A DNA stretch of 37,663 nt from Geobacter sp. UBA2189 (GCA_002328035.1 DCVL01000003.1:1-37663); one strand, 5' to 3'; shown: positions 24,588-34,148, counted from the first letter of the stretch. Numbers and translations are program-made. Notes: generated from the sequence alone by a model not told the origin.

Positions 24588-24633
24588 GGAGCAGACCATC
24601 TCCTGTTTCCTCTTTGGGTGAGGAGAGGGGAAC

Positions 24634-24696
24634 ATGGGAAAAAATATCTCTGCTGTAATTACTGCAATGAAACGGATGGTGTGTACAGCGTGTTGA
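24634..24696 (+). CDS. Possible 20-residue leader peptide before the PilM/GspL-like gene
   Basis: AGGAGAGGGG is followed by ATG at 24634 and twenty codons (MGKNISAVITAMKRMVCTAC) ending in TGA, five bases before the ATG at 24702 of the next gene. That ATG has no good ribosome binding site, so ribosomes finishing the short frame could re-initiate on it. It may only be a coupling device. Confidence 0.3.
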   Translation: MGKNISAVITAMKRMVCTAC

Positions 24697-24701
24697 ACTG
24701 G

Positions 24702-26204
24702 ATGTCAGGCGAGCTGCTGGCAATTGAGATTACGGGTGATGAGGTACGTGCTGCCGTTGTATGGGGTGGGCGTCGTCGCTTTGACATTATAGATTTTGCC
24801 CTGCTGAAAAAAGAAACTTCGGATGATGATCTGCCATCGGTTGAGCTTATAAAGGCTTTGGCCGAGCGGCTTCGCACTACAACACGGAGAGCCGTTTTTG
24901 TTTCACCTATGGCTCGTGCCTTTGAACTGAGGATGGATCGGCTCAAGGTGTCGGCCATGAAACGATCGCAACTGCTTGAAGCGGTCAAATGGGAAGCGGA
25001 ACCTTACACCGGAATTACCGGCTCCAATGCGCTTATCGGGGTTAAGTATTCTCTAAAACAGTCCGGTAATACTGCAGAGATCAACTACGATGATGAACAG
25101 GTGCCAATTACTGTGGCTGCCATTGAGCGTAACGTCTACAGGGCTGTCAAGGAACGGTTCCGTATGGCAGGTTTCAGGTTGGTACGGATCTACCCGCCTG
25201 ATGTGACTTTCTACATGCCGCTGATGATGGAAAAGAGTGAATTACCCCGAGCTATCCTTGAAATAGGTCAGGATTACTCAAACTTTGCCATTGTCAGGGG
25301 GCGTTCCCCCGAGTTGATCAGCACCATGGCTATGAGCCAGGAATCTCTCAGCAGCCATCTGAGTGAAGAAGGTTTTTCCCAAGGGCTTGAAGATTCGCTC
25401 CGTTTTATGGCCCGTCAGGTGCCAACTCCCGAACCGCTGCTGTTATCAGGTGTTGGGGCAACTGATGGGGATCTGGTTGCGTATCTGAATGAACTCTGCC
25501 CGACCGGAGCTACTCCTCTTCATCTTTCCAGAAGAGCCGGAATAAGTGATACCGGAGTTGAGGCGGAATATGCTGTGTACGGTACCGTTGTTGGAGCTGC
25601 GGTACGCGAACTGCTGGGGAGCAAGGAACAGTGCCTGGGGGTAAATGATGATCTGACCCTTGCGGAAAGGCTTAAGAAGAGTGCCTATCTGTTTCCGGTG
25701 GTTGTTACTGGTCTGACCCTCTCACTGTTGTTTGGGCACTATGGCTACATGCGCTACAAAGAGACTTCTTATAAACAGCGTACCGAGAGCTTGAATAAAG
25801 AGATTAAGGAACGCAAGGCCAGAATGGAGGAGCAGGAGAGGCTTAATACGGAATTGTCAAAGGTACAGGCCGCTATTCTGCTTGGTAAAAAGAAGCAAGC
25901 CTTTGCCACCGGACAGTCGGATGTTGATCTGCTGGCGATAAGTACTCTTTTACAGGATGTAGGAGGTGCGGTGCCGGACAAGGTTATTCTGGTCTCACTG
26001 GCGTATGAAGATGGCGACAATCAGGTGCTTTCCGGTGTTGCAGCCGGTCAGGGGGTAATAGGCCGTTTCATTTCAGATCTTCAGCGTCGCTACTGGTGCA
26101 GTTCGGTTGCCCTGACCAGGGTAGAACGGAAAGGAGAACAGCATGGTCTGCTGTTTTTTGAATTGGCGCTTAAGACCAGATTCAAGCATGGAGCGGCCAA
26201 ATGA
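24702..26204 (+). CDS. PilM/GspL-like assembly platform protein
   Basis: A 500-residue fusion-like protein. The N-terminal part (about 1-320) has the actin-like ASKHA pattern of PilM/GspL: LLAIEITGDEVRAAVVWGGR, LLEAVKWEAEPYTG, and the strand ILEIGQDYSNFAIVRG near residue 185. A TM segment lies at about 328-348 (LFPVVVTGLTLSLLFGHYGY). A coiled coil (about 350-400) and a PilN/GspL-like ferredoxin-fold periplasmic end follow. It should recruit the GspE/PilB ATPase at the inner membrane. The ATG at 24702 gives the family-typical start. The frame is open to a GTG at 24618, but that would add 28 Cys-rich residues unlike the family. The next gene overlaps by 4 bp. Confidence 0.8.
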   Translation: MSGELLAIEITGDEVRAAVVWGGRRRFDIIDFALLKKETSDDDLPSVELIKALAERLRTTTRRAVFVSPMARAFELRMDRLKVSAMKRSQLLEAVKWEAEPYTGITGSNALIGVKYSLKQSGNTAEINYDDEQVPITVAAIERNVYRAVKERFRMAGFRLVRIYPPDVTFYMPLMMEKSELPRAILEIGQDYSNFAIVRGRSPELISTMAMSQESLSSHLSEEGFSQGLEDSLRFMARQVPTPEPLLLSGVGATDGDLVAYLNELCPTGATPLHLSRRAGISDTGVEAEYAVYGTVVGAAVRELLGSKEQCLGVNDDLTLAERLKKSAYLFPVVVTGLTLSLLFGHYGYMRYKETSYKQRTESLNKEIKERKARMEEQERLNTELSKVQAAILLGKKKQAFATGQSDVDLLAISTLLQDVGGAVPDKVILVSLAYEDGDNQVLSGVAAGQGVIGRFISDLQRRYWCSSVALTRVERKGEQHGLLFFELALKTRFKHGAAK

Positions 26205-26740
26205 GGAAGATGTCGAAGTTTGAAAAACTTGGTGTGGTGGCCGCTGTTATCGTGGCCAGCAGCTTCATATACATGAAAAAAGTCTATGAACCTCAGGAAA
26301 AACGACTGAAGACTACTGTGGCAAATCTGAACAAGGTTGTCGGAGAGCTGAACAGCCTGAAAACGATTAAGTCAACGGCCTCTCTGAAAGTGGAATTGGA
26401 AAAGAAGAAAAAAGAGTTGGCTCTGCTTGAAACAGAGACAGGAGGTTCTGACAACGCAGATCCAGACAGGCAGTCAAGTGAGCTTTTGGGCAAGGTAAGC
26501 ACAGCCCTTGAACGGAGCGGGATGATGGTTAATTCCGTGAAGCCTGGCGGTAAAAAGCCGGATGAACTGTTTCAGTGGAACAGCTACGAATTTGACCTGG
26601 GCGGCGGCTTCTTTCAATTCTTGCGGTTTATGGAACGTTTACGGGCAATGCCTGAACCTGTCAAGGTTCATAAGCTGTTGCTGGAACAGGGAAAGGATAA
26701 AGACAAGATGCTGCATATTACTCTGGAGTTACTGTTATGA
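26201..26740 (+). CDS. PilO/GspM-like inner membrane protein
   Basis: A 179-residue bitopic protein. A short cytoplasmic start is followed by one TM helix at about 8-24 (KLGVVAAVIVASSFIYM), a coiled coil at about 30-80 rich in Lys, Glu and Leu, and a C-terminal domain (FDLGGGFFQFLRFMERLRAM ... LHITLELLL) that matches the ferredoxin-like fold of PilO/GspM. It would pair with the PilM/GspL-like protein and connect to the secretin. Both ends overlap neighbours by 4 bp, so it is part of a tightly coupled set. Confidence 0.75.
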   Translation: MRKMSKFEKLGVVAAVIVASSFIYMKKVYEPQEKRLKTTVANLNKVVGELNSLKTIKSTASLKVELEKKKKELALLETETGGSDNADPDRQSSELLGKVSTALERSGMMVNSVKPGGKKPDELFQWNSYEFDLGGGFFQFLRFMERLRAMPEPVKVHKLLLEQGKDKDKMLHITLELLL

Positions 26741-27273
26741 ATCTATACCGTATTGTCGCAGCAGGGGTATGTCTGCTCGCTTTTGTGATCTTTGCGCCAT
26801 TGTCTGCAGTTGCTGCAAAGCCCAAGGCAAAATCAGAGGCTAAACCTGCAGAACCGGTTAAAGAACCGTCAAAGCCTAACGAGCAAGCAAAGAGTGTCGA
26901 GTCGCCAAAGAACACCGAGCCAGCCAAGTCTCTGGCAAAGGTTACTGCTCCTGTCACAACTACGCAAAAAGCACCGGCATTGCCCAGTTCAACAATGCCC
27001 AATCTGGGGGGTAGAAGTCCATTTGCCGTTCCGCACCGCTATACAAACGCGGTGCAGTCTCTGGTTCTGCGTGGGGTGGTGCGTACGGCGCAGTACAGTG
27101 GGGCAATTCTGCAGGTGGGTGAGTATGATCAGCCGGTGGTTTTACGGGTTGGAAGCCGGTTCAAGCTTGATCTGGATGACCAACGGTATGAGTTCCGGCT
27201 TTCGGAAATCAAGGAAAAGAGTGTGGTGTTAAAAGGTAAGGATGACAAGAGTTATGAGGTTCCAATCCAATGA
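26737..27273 (+). CDS. PilP/GspC-like periplasmic connector
   Basis: A 178-residue protein. A signal peptide or membrane anchor occupies about 1-26 (VAAGVCLLAFVIFAPLSAVA). A Lys/Pro/Ala/Glu-rich linker at about 27-85 probably spans the periplasm. A compact C-terminal beta domain of about 80 residues (LVLRGVVRTAQYSGAILQVG, LRVGSRF, YEVPI) resembles the homology region of GspC and PilP that binds the secretin N domains. It lies directly before the secretin gene with a 4-bp overlap. Confidence 0.7.
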   Translation: MNLYRIVAAGVCLLAFVIFAPLSAVAAKPKAKSEAKPAEPVKEPSKPNEQAKSVESPKNTEPAKSLAKVTAPVTTTQKAPALPSSTMPNLGGRSPFAVPHRYTNAVQSLVLRGVVRTAQYSGAILQVGEYDQPVVLRVGSRFKLDLDDQRYEFRLSEIKEKSVVLKGKDDKSYEVPIQ

Positions 27274-29177
27274 GATCTGTAATCCGGCTCCTTCTGATGT
27301 CTGTATCTCTGCTTGTGTTGCTAAACGGGTGTGCAAGTTTTCGTGAAAACGCAAAACTGGTTACGGGTCCAAATTATAGTACCCGTGCCACAACCGGTAA
27401 TATGAGGCAGGATAAAGAGGCAGAGCCTGAAAAAACCAAGGAAAATCCGCTACTGATCAAGGTGATCAAGGGTGCAAAAGTCTCCGGAATTGATGAGGCC
27501 AAACGTCTGCTTGAACAGCAGGCCGGTGTTCACAAAACTCCAAAGGGTCTTGATATGTCTCTGAACTCCTGCGTGTTCAGGGAGGTAAAGGCACGGCAGA
27601 TTGCGGAACTGCTGACTGAGCTGTCCGGGTACAATATTGTGGTTACCAATGCGGTGGCGGAACGCCCCGTAACGGTCTATTTCCGCGAGATCAGCTTGCG
27701 TGAAGCACTGGAGTCAATCTGCAGGTTGAACGACTTATGGTATCGGGAAGGGAAAGGGATCATAACCCTGATGACCCGTGATGAGTATGTACGTGATGTT
27801 GAGGCTCGCCAGAATGATCAGACCAGAGCATATTTTATACGCTATTCCAACGCACTGGATATGGCCAAGGTGATCCAGGCTGCCATGGGGGATGAGGTTC
27901 GTTTGAGCATCATTGATGATGAGAAGATCTATGGTCACCTTAACCCTGATGAATCAAAAGCGGTTGCTTCAACTACAGCCAAGACCAGCAATGAGTCGCT
28001 GACGGTCAGTCCGGCTCTGTTGCTGGGGGCAGGTTATCTGCCCACTATTAACGCTTCAGGTGGTTCCCAGGCCTCAGTTGCCCAAACCCCTGTCAGTAAA
28101 GCAGATAAGGCGGGAAACAGGGCGCAGACAACGGCAGTCCAAACAGCTACTGCTACTGCGATATCGCAGCAAAAGAGACCCTTATTGGCTATTCTTACGG
28201 TTTTTAAACGGAGCAACAGCATTATTGCCCGATCTCTGGACGGGGCGCTTTTAAATGAGATGGGCAAGATTATCGAGGCTCTTGATACCCCAACCAACCA
28301 GGTACTGCTGGAGGTAAAGATCCTGCAAATTACGCTTAATGACGGCTTTGACAGCTTTTTCAGGTTTGACTATACAAATTCAGGAAAAGACAAAAATTTG
28401 GGCTCATTCGTTACAGGGGCGGCTCTTGGCGGAGCTACTGTAGGTGGTTCAACAGCGTTTGATTTTGTCTTTAGCAGCGAAAAGCTGAATGCCCAGATCG
28501 CCTTTTTTGAATCAACTGGTCGGATTCAATCATTTGCCACACCGTTTTTGATGGCAGCCAACAACAGCAAGGTGGAGTTTTTTGTAGGCGAGGAGACGCC
28601 ACTGCGGGACAAGGTAACATCCAAGACCATTCCGATAGGCACCGAGGGGAACACAATCAACACCTTTGAGGTGGAGATCAAGCGTGAGGAGTTGGGTACC
28701 GACGTTGAAATGCAGACCTTTATCAATGAGGACAACACGGTTACCCTTGATATTACGGCGGAGATTTCAAGCGCCTTGCTGAATTACAGCACTACTCAGG
28801 TGGTAAATCAGATAACCGGTGAGTTGGTCAGCTATCCGCTGGATGGGGTCAGCAAAATTGAACTTAAATCAATTCTTTCCGCCAAATCAGGGCAGTCTAT
28901 TGCCATCGGCGGCATCATTAAAGAAACCTTGGACGATACGGTCAAGAAGGTGCCGTTTCTGGGAGATCTGCCCGGTCTGGGGCTACTGTTCCGTGATGTG
29001 GCCAAGAGCAAGAAAAAGACCGAGACCGTAATTATCCTGACCCCTCATGTGATTCAGCATCCGGCTCTGGCAGGCAAGACATCCGATACGTTCCTGAGTC
29101 AGAAAAGCTCACATGAACATATTACCAAGGGCAAAGAAACTATCCTGAACAATGACCCTGTGAGTCACCAGCCATGA
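27270..29177 (+). CDS. gspD: Outer-membrane secretin, lipoprotein (GspD/PilQ family)
   Basis: A 635-residue secretin. The N-terminus is a lipoprotein signal with lipobox LLNGC (Cys21), so it can reach the outer membrane without a separate pilotin. An STN/N0-type domain is at about 105-170 (ELLTELSGYNIVVTNAVAER ... PVTVYFREISLREALESI). A secretin N domain (YFIRYSNALDMAKVIQAAMG) and a Ser/Thr/Gln-rich disordered linker follow. The secretin core lies at about 325-600, with FATPFLMAANNSKVEFFVGE and the C-terminal signature VPFLGDLPGLGLLFRD followed by ETVIILTPHVI. It forms the exit pore for the pseudopilus machine. It overlaps both neighbours by 4 bp. Confidence 0.93.
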   Translation: MRSVIRLLLMSVSLLVLLNGCASFRENAKLVTGPNYSTRATTGNMRQDKEAEPEKTKENPLLIKVIKGAKVSGIDEAKRLLEQQAGVHKTPKGLDMSLNSCVFREVKARQIAELLTELSGYNIVVTNAVAERPVTVYFREISLREALESICRLNDLWYREGKGIITLMTRDEYVRDVEARQNDQTRAYFIRYSNALDMAKVIQAAMGDEVRLSIIDDEKIYGHLNPDESKAVASTTAKTSNESLTVSPALLLGAGYLPTINASGGSQASVAQTPVSKADKAGNRAQTTAVQTATATAISQQKRPLLAILTVFKRSNSIIARSLDGALLNEMGKIIEALDTPTNQVLLEVKILQITLNDGFDSFFRFDYTNSGKDKNLGSFVTGAALGGATVGGSTAFDFVFSSEKLNAQIAFFESTGRIQSFATPFLMAANNSKVEFFVGEETPLRDKVTSKTIPIGTEGNTINTFEVEIKREELGTDVEMQTFINEDNTVTLDITAEISSALLNYSTTQVVNQITGELVSYPLDGVSKIELKSILSAKSGQSIAIGGIIKETLDDTVKKVPFLGDLPGLGLLFRDVAKSKKKTETVIILTPHVIQHPALAGKTSDTFLSQKSSHEHITKGKETILNNDPVSHQP

Positions 29178-30304
29178 ACCATTCAGATGGTTGGAAAATA
29201 AATGAAGAGAGGCCGGACAGCATCACCGCGCTGTTCAGGCAGACCCTGAAAAGAAAGGCTTCAGACCTGCACCTGACCGCCTACATGCCTCCTGTGTTCA
29301 GGATTAAAGGTGAATTGAACAGGATGCACTGTCCTGTCTATCAGCCTGATGATCTTGAAAGATTGATTGATGAGATTCTTACCAAACGTCACCGTGAGGT
29401 ACTGCAGAGTAACCGTTCAGTTGATTTTGCTGTCAGCTCTCCGGATGTTGGACGGTTCAGGATTGCGGCCTATTATCAGCGGGGTTCTCTGAGCGTGGCG
29501 ATTCGGATGCTTTCCGATGGGATACCAGGTTTTGCTGGTCTGGGGTTGCCGGAAACCATTGGCCAGCTCGCCAGACTGCGGGATGGTCTGATCCTGATTA
29601 CTGGTGTGACCGGTTCTGGTAAATCAACCACACTGGCTACCATTATGGACGACATAAACAGCAACAGCCGCCGTAACATTATTACCATAGAAGACCCTAT
29701 TGAATACGTACACCAGAATAACCAGTGCGTGATCCACCAGCGTGAACTGCATACCGATGTGCCCAGTTTTGCTGATGCCTTGCGGGATTCGCTGCGGGCA
29801 GATCCTGATGTTATTCTGGTGGGGGAGATGCGGGATCTTGAGACTATGCGGACTGCAATCATGGCTGCAGAAACTGGCCACCTGGTTTTTTCAACCCTGC
29901 ACTCGCGTGATTGTGTATCCACAGTAAACCGGTTGGTGGGGGCTTTTCCGGCCGGTGAACAGTCGCAGATACGCCAACAACTTTCTGCCACCCTAAAGGC
30001 GGTAGTGTCCCAGCGTCTGCTGCCGAATGCATCCGGAACAGGCAGAGTACCGGCGGTTGAGTTGATGCTTTCTACACCTGGGATTGCAAACCTGATCCGG
30101 CAGGGCAAGGACGACATGATCTATTCGTCGATTGAAACCGGTGTTCAGTTGGGTATGCAGACCATGGAACAATGTCTGATCAGGCTGATCGAAGAGGGGC
30201 AGATAAGTATGGAGACCGGTCTTGGGGCTGCCCGTAATGAAAACTTTTTAAAACAGCGGCTTTCTGCCAAGCGCGGAAGAAACCTTCTGGGGGGCAGAGC
30301 ATGA
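29174..30304 (+). CDS. pilT: PilT-like retraction ATPase
   Basis: A 376-residue hexameric secretion ATPase. An N-terminal PAS-like domain carries KRKASDLHLTAYMPPVFRIK. Walker A VTGSGKSTT is near residue 147, the Asp box ITIEDPIEYVH near 172, Walker B RADPDVILVGEMRD near 212, and the His box AETGHLVFSTLHS near 234. The length and motifs are PilT-like, that is, the depolymerising motor of type IV pili. Classical type II systems lack it. It sits between the secretin and the GspE-like gene with 4-bp overlaps on both sides, so it is built into the operon. This suggests a pseudopilus that can be actively withdrawn. Confidence 0.88.
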   Translation: MNHSDGWKINEERPDSITALFRQTLKRKASDLHLTAYMPPVFRIKGELNRMHCPVYQPDDLERLIDEILTKRHREVLQSNRSVDFAVSSPDVGRFRIAAYYQRGSLSVAIRMLSDGIPGFAGLGLPETIGQLARLRDGLILITGVTGSGKSTTLATIMDDINSNSRRNIITIEDPIEYVHQNNQCVIHQRELHTDVPSFADALRDSLRADPDVILVGEMRDLETMRTAIMAAETGHLVFSTLHSRDCVSTVNRLVGAFPAGEQSQIRQQLSATLKAVVSQRLLPNASGTGRVPAVELMLSTPGIANLIRQGKDDMIYSSIETGVQLGMQTMEQCLIRLIEEGQISMETGLGAARNENFLKQRLSAKRGRNLLGGRA

Positions 30305-31956
30305 TTGGTGGTCGCAATACAGCATTTTTCGGTGAGTTTCTTGTAGAAAAGGGGGTCATAACAAAAGAGGCATTGGGACGCTTGCTTGTTTCCCAGCGGA
30401 TGGTCAGGGAGAAGATCGGGTTGGTGGCGGTGAGGGAAGGACTGCTGAGTGAGGATGAGCTGACGGCGCATCTGGCAGAATTTCTGGGTATTCCGCTCTA
30501 CCGTGGCGGGATCGAAGGTATTCAAAAAGGTGTGGTGAATATCATACCTGTAAAAATGTCAATAAAATTTAATGTGTTACCAGTAGGCAGGGGGGAACAT
30601 GGCGAACTTCTGCTGGCCGGTAGCGGTCCTTTGCCGCAGACGGTGCTGCAGACCATTTCACGGCTTTGTAAACTGCAGGTCAGGCTGGTGCTGGTTCCAC
30701 CTCGTCAGTTGAAAAAGATGCAGAACCTGTTTTTCAGCCAGCAGTTCGATACCACCATCAAGGTTGAGCGGCTGATTGATAATGAGGATGTGGGGTTCAT
30801 TGTCGAATTGCTTGAGCGGATCATGGTGCGAGCTATAAATCAGGGTGCCTCGGATATCCATCTGGAACCGGAAAAAAATGAAATGATAGTCAGGTTGAGG
30901 GTTGACGGTTTTCTGCATCAGACCGAGCGTTTGCCATATGAACTGGCGGCCAAACTGGTTTCACGAATAAAGGTTCTGACGCGTATGAATATTGCCGAAA
31001 CCCGCAAACCTCAGGATGGTTCGTTCTATTTTGAGCCACAGGCTCTTGATGTTGAAATTGACGGAGTAAACGTCAGAGCCAGCGTGCTTCCGGTAGTTAA
31101 CGGAGAAAAGGCAGTGCTGCGGCTGCTGCCACCCCATGATGAGGCTATTGATCTGGATACCGTTGGCATGGGGAGCGATATACTGGAAAGCTTCAAATAT
31201 CATCTTGCCTTGCCCCACGGGATCATTCTGGTTACAGGTCCAACCGGTTCCGGCAAGTCTACCACTCTTTACGGTGCTCTACAGTTACTGCGGAATGAAG
31301 CAACTAACATCACCACCATTGAGGATCCGGTAGAATTGACTCTGCGAGGGATCAACCAGACTCAGGTGGATGCAGGTGAAAAGGTGACTTTTGCAAGTTC
31401 ACTCCGCTCAATACTTCGTCAGGATCCGGATGTTATCATGGTGGGGGAGATACGGGATGCAGAAACACTGACTATTGCTCTTAGAGCTGCTATTACCGGC
31501 CACCTAGTTCTTTCTACTCTGCATACAAATGATGCTCCAAGCGCCTTTAGCCGGATGGTGGATATGGGAGCGGAGCCGTTTCTGGTGGCTGCTTCAGTTC
31601 GTACCGTCCTTGCCCAGCGTCTGGTGCGGAGGGTTTGCCGTCATTGCGGTGAATGGCAGGATATTTCAGCTTCCGAGCTGCAGATGCTTGGACTGAATGA
31701 GCCATCCTTCAGGATTTTGCGTGGCAAGGGCTGTGAGAACTGTAAGCTAGGCTATAAGGGCAGGATCGGTATCTTCGAGCTGCTTAATGTAGATGATGAA
31801 CTGCGCAGAATGATCATGAACAGAGCTACTTTTGAACAGATTCGTTTGTTTGTATTAGAACAGCGTAGCTTTCAAACCTTGCGTCAGGACGGCATTACCA
31901 AGATGAAGGCCGGTCTTACGACACCGGAAGAGATTATGCGGGTTACCCTCGAGTAA
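30301..31956 (+). CDS. gspE: GspE/PilB-type assembly ATPase with MshEN-like N-domain
   Basis: A 551-residue polymerisation motor. An N-terminal MshEN/GspE-N domain at about 8-140 contains two related segments (FGEFLVEKGVITKEALGRLL and KIGLVAVREGLLSEDELTAH). In proteins such as MshE these bind c-di-GMP, but the RLG residues are changed here. The core has GASDIHLEP (about 178), Walker A GPTGSGKSTT (about 312), Asp box TTIEDPVELT, Walker B RQDPDVIMVGEIRD and His box ITGHLVLSTLHTN. A zinc module with CRHC (about 445) and CENC (about 477) identifies the GspE/PilB type. It follows the PilT-like gene with a 4-bp overlap and precedes gspF by three bases. Confidence 0.93.
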   Translation: MIGGRNTAFFGEFLVEKGVITKEALGRLLVSQRMVREKIGLVAVREGLLSEDELTAHLAEFLGIPLYRGGIEGIQKGVVNIIPVKMSIKFNVLPVGRGEHGELLLAGSGPLPQTVLQTISRLCKLQVRLVLVPPRQLKKMQNLFFSQQFDTTIKVERLIDNEDVGFIVELLERIMVRAINQGASDIHLEPEKNEMIVRLRVDGFLHQTERLPYELAAKLVSRIKVLTRMNIAETRKPQDGSFYFEPQALDVEIDGVNVRASVLPVVNGEKAVLRLLPPHDEAIDLDTVGMGSDILESFKYHLALPHGIILVTGPTGSGKSTTLYGALQLLRNEATNITTIEDPVELTLRGINQTQVDAGEKVTFASSLRSILRQDPDVIMVGEIRDAETLTIALRAAITGHLVLSTLHTNDAPSAFSRMVDMGAEPFLVAASVRTVLAQRLVRRVCRHCGEWQDISASELQMLGLNEPSFRILRGKGCENCKLGYKGRIGIFELLNVDDELRRMIMNRATFEQIRLFVLEQRSFQTLRQDGITKMKAGLTTPEEIMRVTLE

Positions 31957-31959
31957 ACG

Positions 31960-33174
31960 ATGCCACGCTTTAGTTACCAGGCCATAAACAAGCGCGGAGA
32001 CAAGATCAGAGACCGTATTGAGGCTTCAGATCCGGAGTCGGCTGTTGAGCAGCTTCGGCGTGGCGGTCTGACTATTACAGAGCTAACCGAGGACGATCTC
32101 TCTACAGACGGTAGCAGCGGGGATCTGCTGACCTGTCTGACGCCGTTACGGGCAAAAGAAATTGCCCTTTTTTTCAGGATGTTTGCTGCTCTGGTAAAGT
32201 CCAACATACCTATTTCCGAGGGGATTGGCATCCTCTACACCCAGTCTGACAACCGTAAGCTGAAAAAAGTGCTCGATGATGTCAGGCAGCGGATTGAAGG
32301 GGGGGTGCCTCTCAGCGAGGCGATGGAACCTCATACCAAGGTGTTTGGCGAGATGGTTGTCAAGATGATCCGCGCCGGTGAGTTAGGGGGGATGCTGGAT
32401 CTGATCCTTGAGCGGATTGCCGATTACCTTGAGGAACGAGCCGCCCTGCGTAGCAGGATGATTACCAGCATGATTTATCCGGCAGTAGTGGTGGTGGTGA
32501 CTTTTGGGGTGGTAATATTTTTGATTACCTACGTAATACCCAAATTTGCAACGTTGCTGGGTGGGCGTAAACTTCCTGCAAACACCCAGCTTTTGCTGGA
32601 TCTTGCTGATATTTTTAAAAAGCACGGTTCTATGCTGGCGATCGGTTTTGTTGCCATCGTAGCAGGAGTAATCTTGTTGATGATGCTGCCGGAGGTACGT
32701 CTGCAATTTGACAGGCACAAGGTAAGGTTGCCTATAATCGGCTCTATTTTTAGATACGGTGTGGTGGTGCAGTTTGCCAACACCTTCAGCGCATTGCTTG
32801 AAAGTGGCATTACCCTGGTTGATGCCCTGAAGGCCACCACTGATACCCTGACAAACCAGTCTGTCAAGGCGGACATGGATCTGGTAACTGAACGGGTAAC
32901 AGCTGGCATACCGTTGTCGGAGGCCATGGCTGACGACCGTTTTTTCCCGCCGATGGTCAAGTCACTGGTATCGGTCGGTGAGTATTCTGGACTTATGGAT
33001 GATTCCTGGCGTGGAGTAGCCGAGATCTGCGAAAAGATACTGCGGGACAAGATTGCACGGATGAGCGCCATGATTGAACCGGTTCTGATTATGACGCTGG
33101 GAACGGTGGTGGGCTATGTGGCTTGGGGGCTGATCGCCGGAATGCTTACTATGTATGCTGCTGCCGGCAAATGA
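31960..33174 (+). CDS. gspF: Type II secretion/pilus inner-membrane platform protein GspF
   Basis: A 404-residue polytopic protein with two GspF repeats. Each has a cytoplasmic helix bundle ending in a G-x-P-L-S-E-A-M turn (GGVPLSEAME near 112, AGIPLSEAMA near 312). The TM segments are at about 172-193, 225-245 and 370-395. The conserved opening FSYQAINKRGDKIRDRIEAS and the glycine pattern MIRAGELGGMLDLILERIAD are typical. It rotates or guides pseudopilin assembly above the ATPase. It starts three bases after gspE. Confidence 0.94.
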   Translation: MPRFSYQAINKRGDKIRDRIEASDPESAVEQLRRGGLTITELTEDDLSTDGSSGDLLTCLTPLRAKEIALFFRMFAALVKSNIPISEGIGILYTQSDNRKLKKVLDDVRQRIEGGVPLSEAMEPHTKVFGEMVVKMIRAGELGGMLDLILERIADYLEERAALRSRMITSMIYPAVVVVVTFGVVIFLITYVIPKFATLLGGRKLPANTQLLLDLADIFKKHGSMLAIGFVAIVAGVILLMMLPEVRLQFDRHKVRLPIIGSIFRYGVVVQFANTFSALLESGITLVDALKATTDTLTNQSVKADMDLVTERVTAGIPLSEAMADDRFFPPMVKSLVSVGEYSGLMDDSWRGVAEICEKILRDKIARMSAMIEPVLIMTLGTVVGYVAWGLIAGMLTMYAAAGK

Positions 33175-33218
33175 GTAAAATGATCTGTTAAACAACTTCA
33201 AGATGAGGAGTAACTGGT

Positions 33219-34145
33219 ATGAACAGGAAAAAACTGATGGCTCTGGTGTTGATGATAACGGTTGTGATGCAGGGGTTGGTGGGCTGCTCTTCCTCAAAAA
33301 CAGATGAGGTGGTGGTTACCTACAAGGGGGGCAAGCTGACGGCTGCAGATATAGAAGCTCATCGTGAGATTATGAAACGGATTAAGTTGTTCCGCGACAA
33401 TCCACAGGCTCTGACCAATGAAGCGGTGGTGGAACATGCTGCCAATATGGAGTTGATTATTGCCAAGGCACTGAAGGAAAAGCTGCATGAAGATCCTCGC
33501 ATGAAGGCGGAGATCCATGGCTTTATGTCAAATATGTTTCTGAAGACCATGCAGGGAACCCTGGTGCCGAATATTGATCCCAAATCTCTGAGCGAGCAGC
33601 AGCTACGGGAGTTTTATGAAAAACACAAGAAGAGCTATGCTGCACCGGCGCAGTACGGACTGCGGATTATCAAGTCTGATAATGAGAAAACCCTGAAAAA
33701 GCTGAAACAGGAGATTGACAGCGGCAAGCTGAGTTTTAGTGATGCAGCCAAAAAACATTCACTGGACAAGCAGAGCGCAAAGAACGGCGGCTATATTGGC
33801 CTGCGCCAGTTGATCCAGTTGCCCCCGGGTCTGCATGAAGACCTGCCGAAGATGGCGATCAATCAGGTCTCTGATATTAAGACGGCCAACAAGCATTTCT
33901 ATCTGTTTCAACTGCTTGAAAAGCCGGAGCCGCACCAGTACAGCTATGAGGACAAGGCGCCATTTATCCGTAATGACCTGTTGTATTCCAAATATAAGGA
34001 TGCCTGGAAAGAGACCTACGAGAAGCTGAAAAAGGAGTTCGATCTGAAGATTGATCAGTCGGCAGTTAAAAAACTGCAAGAGAAAAAACCGGAGCCGGTG
34101 GTCAAACCCCAACCTGATAAATCTGGCACCACTGATAGGGGTTGA
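33219..34145 (+). CDS. Lipoprotein PpiC/SurA-type peptidyl-prolyl isomerase
   Basis: A 308-residue periplasmic foldase. A lipoprotein signal ends in lipobox GLVGC (Cys23). A SurA-N-like helical region covers about 40-140 (ALTNEAVVEHAANMELIIAK). The parvulin domain is at about 145-235, with the conserved pattern QYGLRIIKSDN, FSDAAKKHSLDKQSAKNGGY and LPKMAINQVSDIK. The end is a Pro/Lys-rich tail. It probably folds or holds the exported pseudopilins or a secreted cargo. It follows gspF by 45 bp and has a GATGAGGAGTAAC ribosome binding site. Confidence 0.88.
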   Translation: MNRKKLMALVLMITVVMQGLVGCSSSKTDEVVVTYKGGKLTAADIEAHREIMKRIKLFRDNPQALTNEAVVEHAANMELIIAKALKEKLHEDPRMKAEIHGFMSNMFLKTMQGTLVPNIDPKSLSEQQLREFYEKHKKSYAAPAQYGLRIIKSDNEKTLKKLKQEIDSGKLSFSDAAKKHSLDKQSAKNGGYIGLRQLIQLPPGLHEDLPKMAINQVSDIKTANKHFYLFQLLEKPEPHQYSYEDKAPFIRNDLLYSKYKDAWKETYEKLKKEFDLKIDQSAVKKLQEKKPEPVVKPQPDKSGTTDRG

Positions 34146-34148
34146 GCT

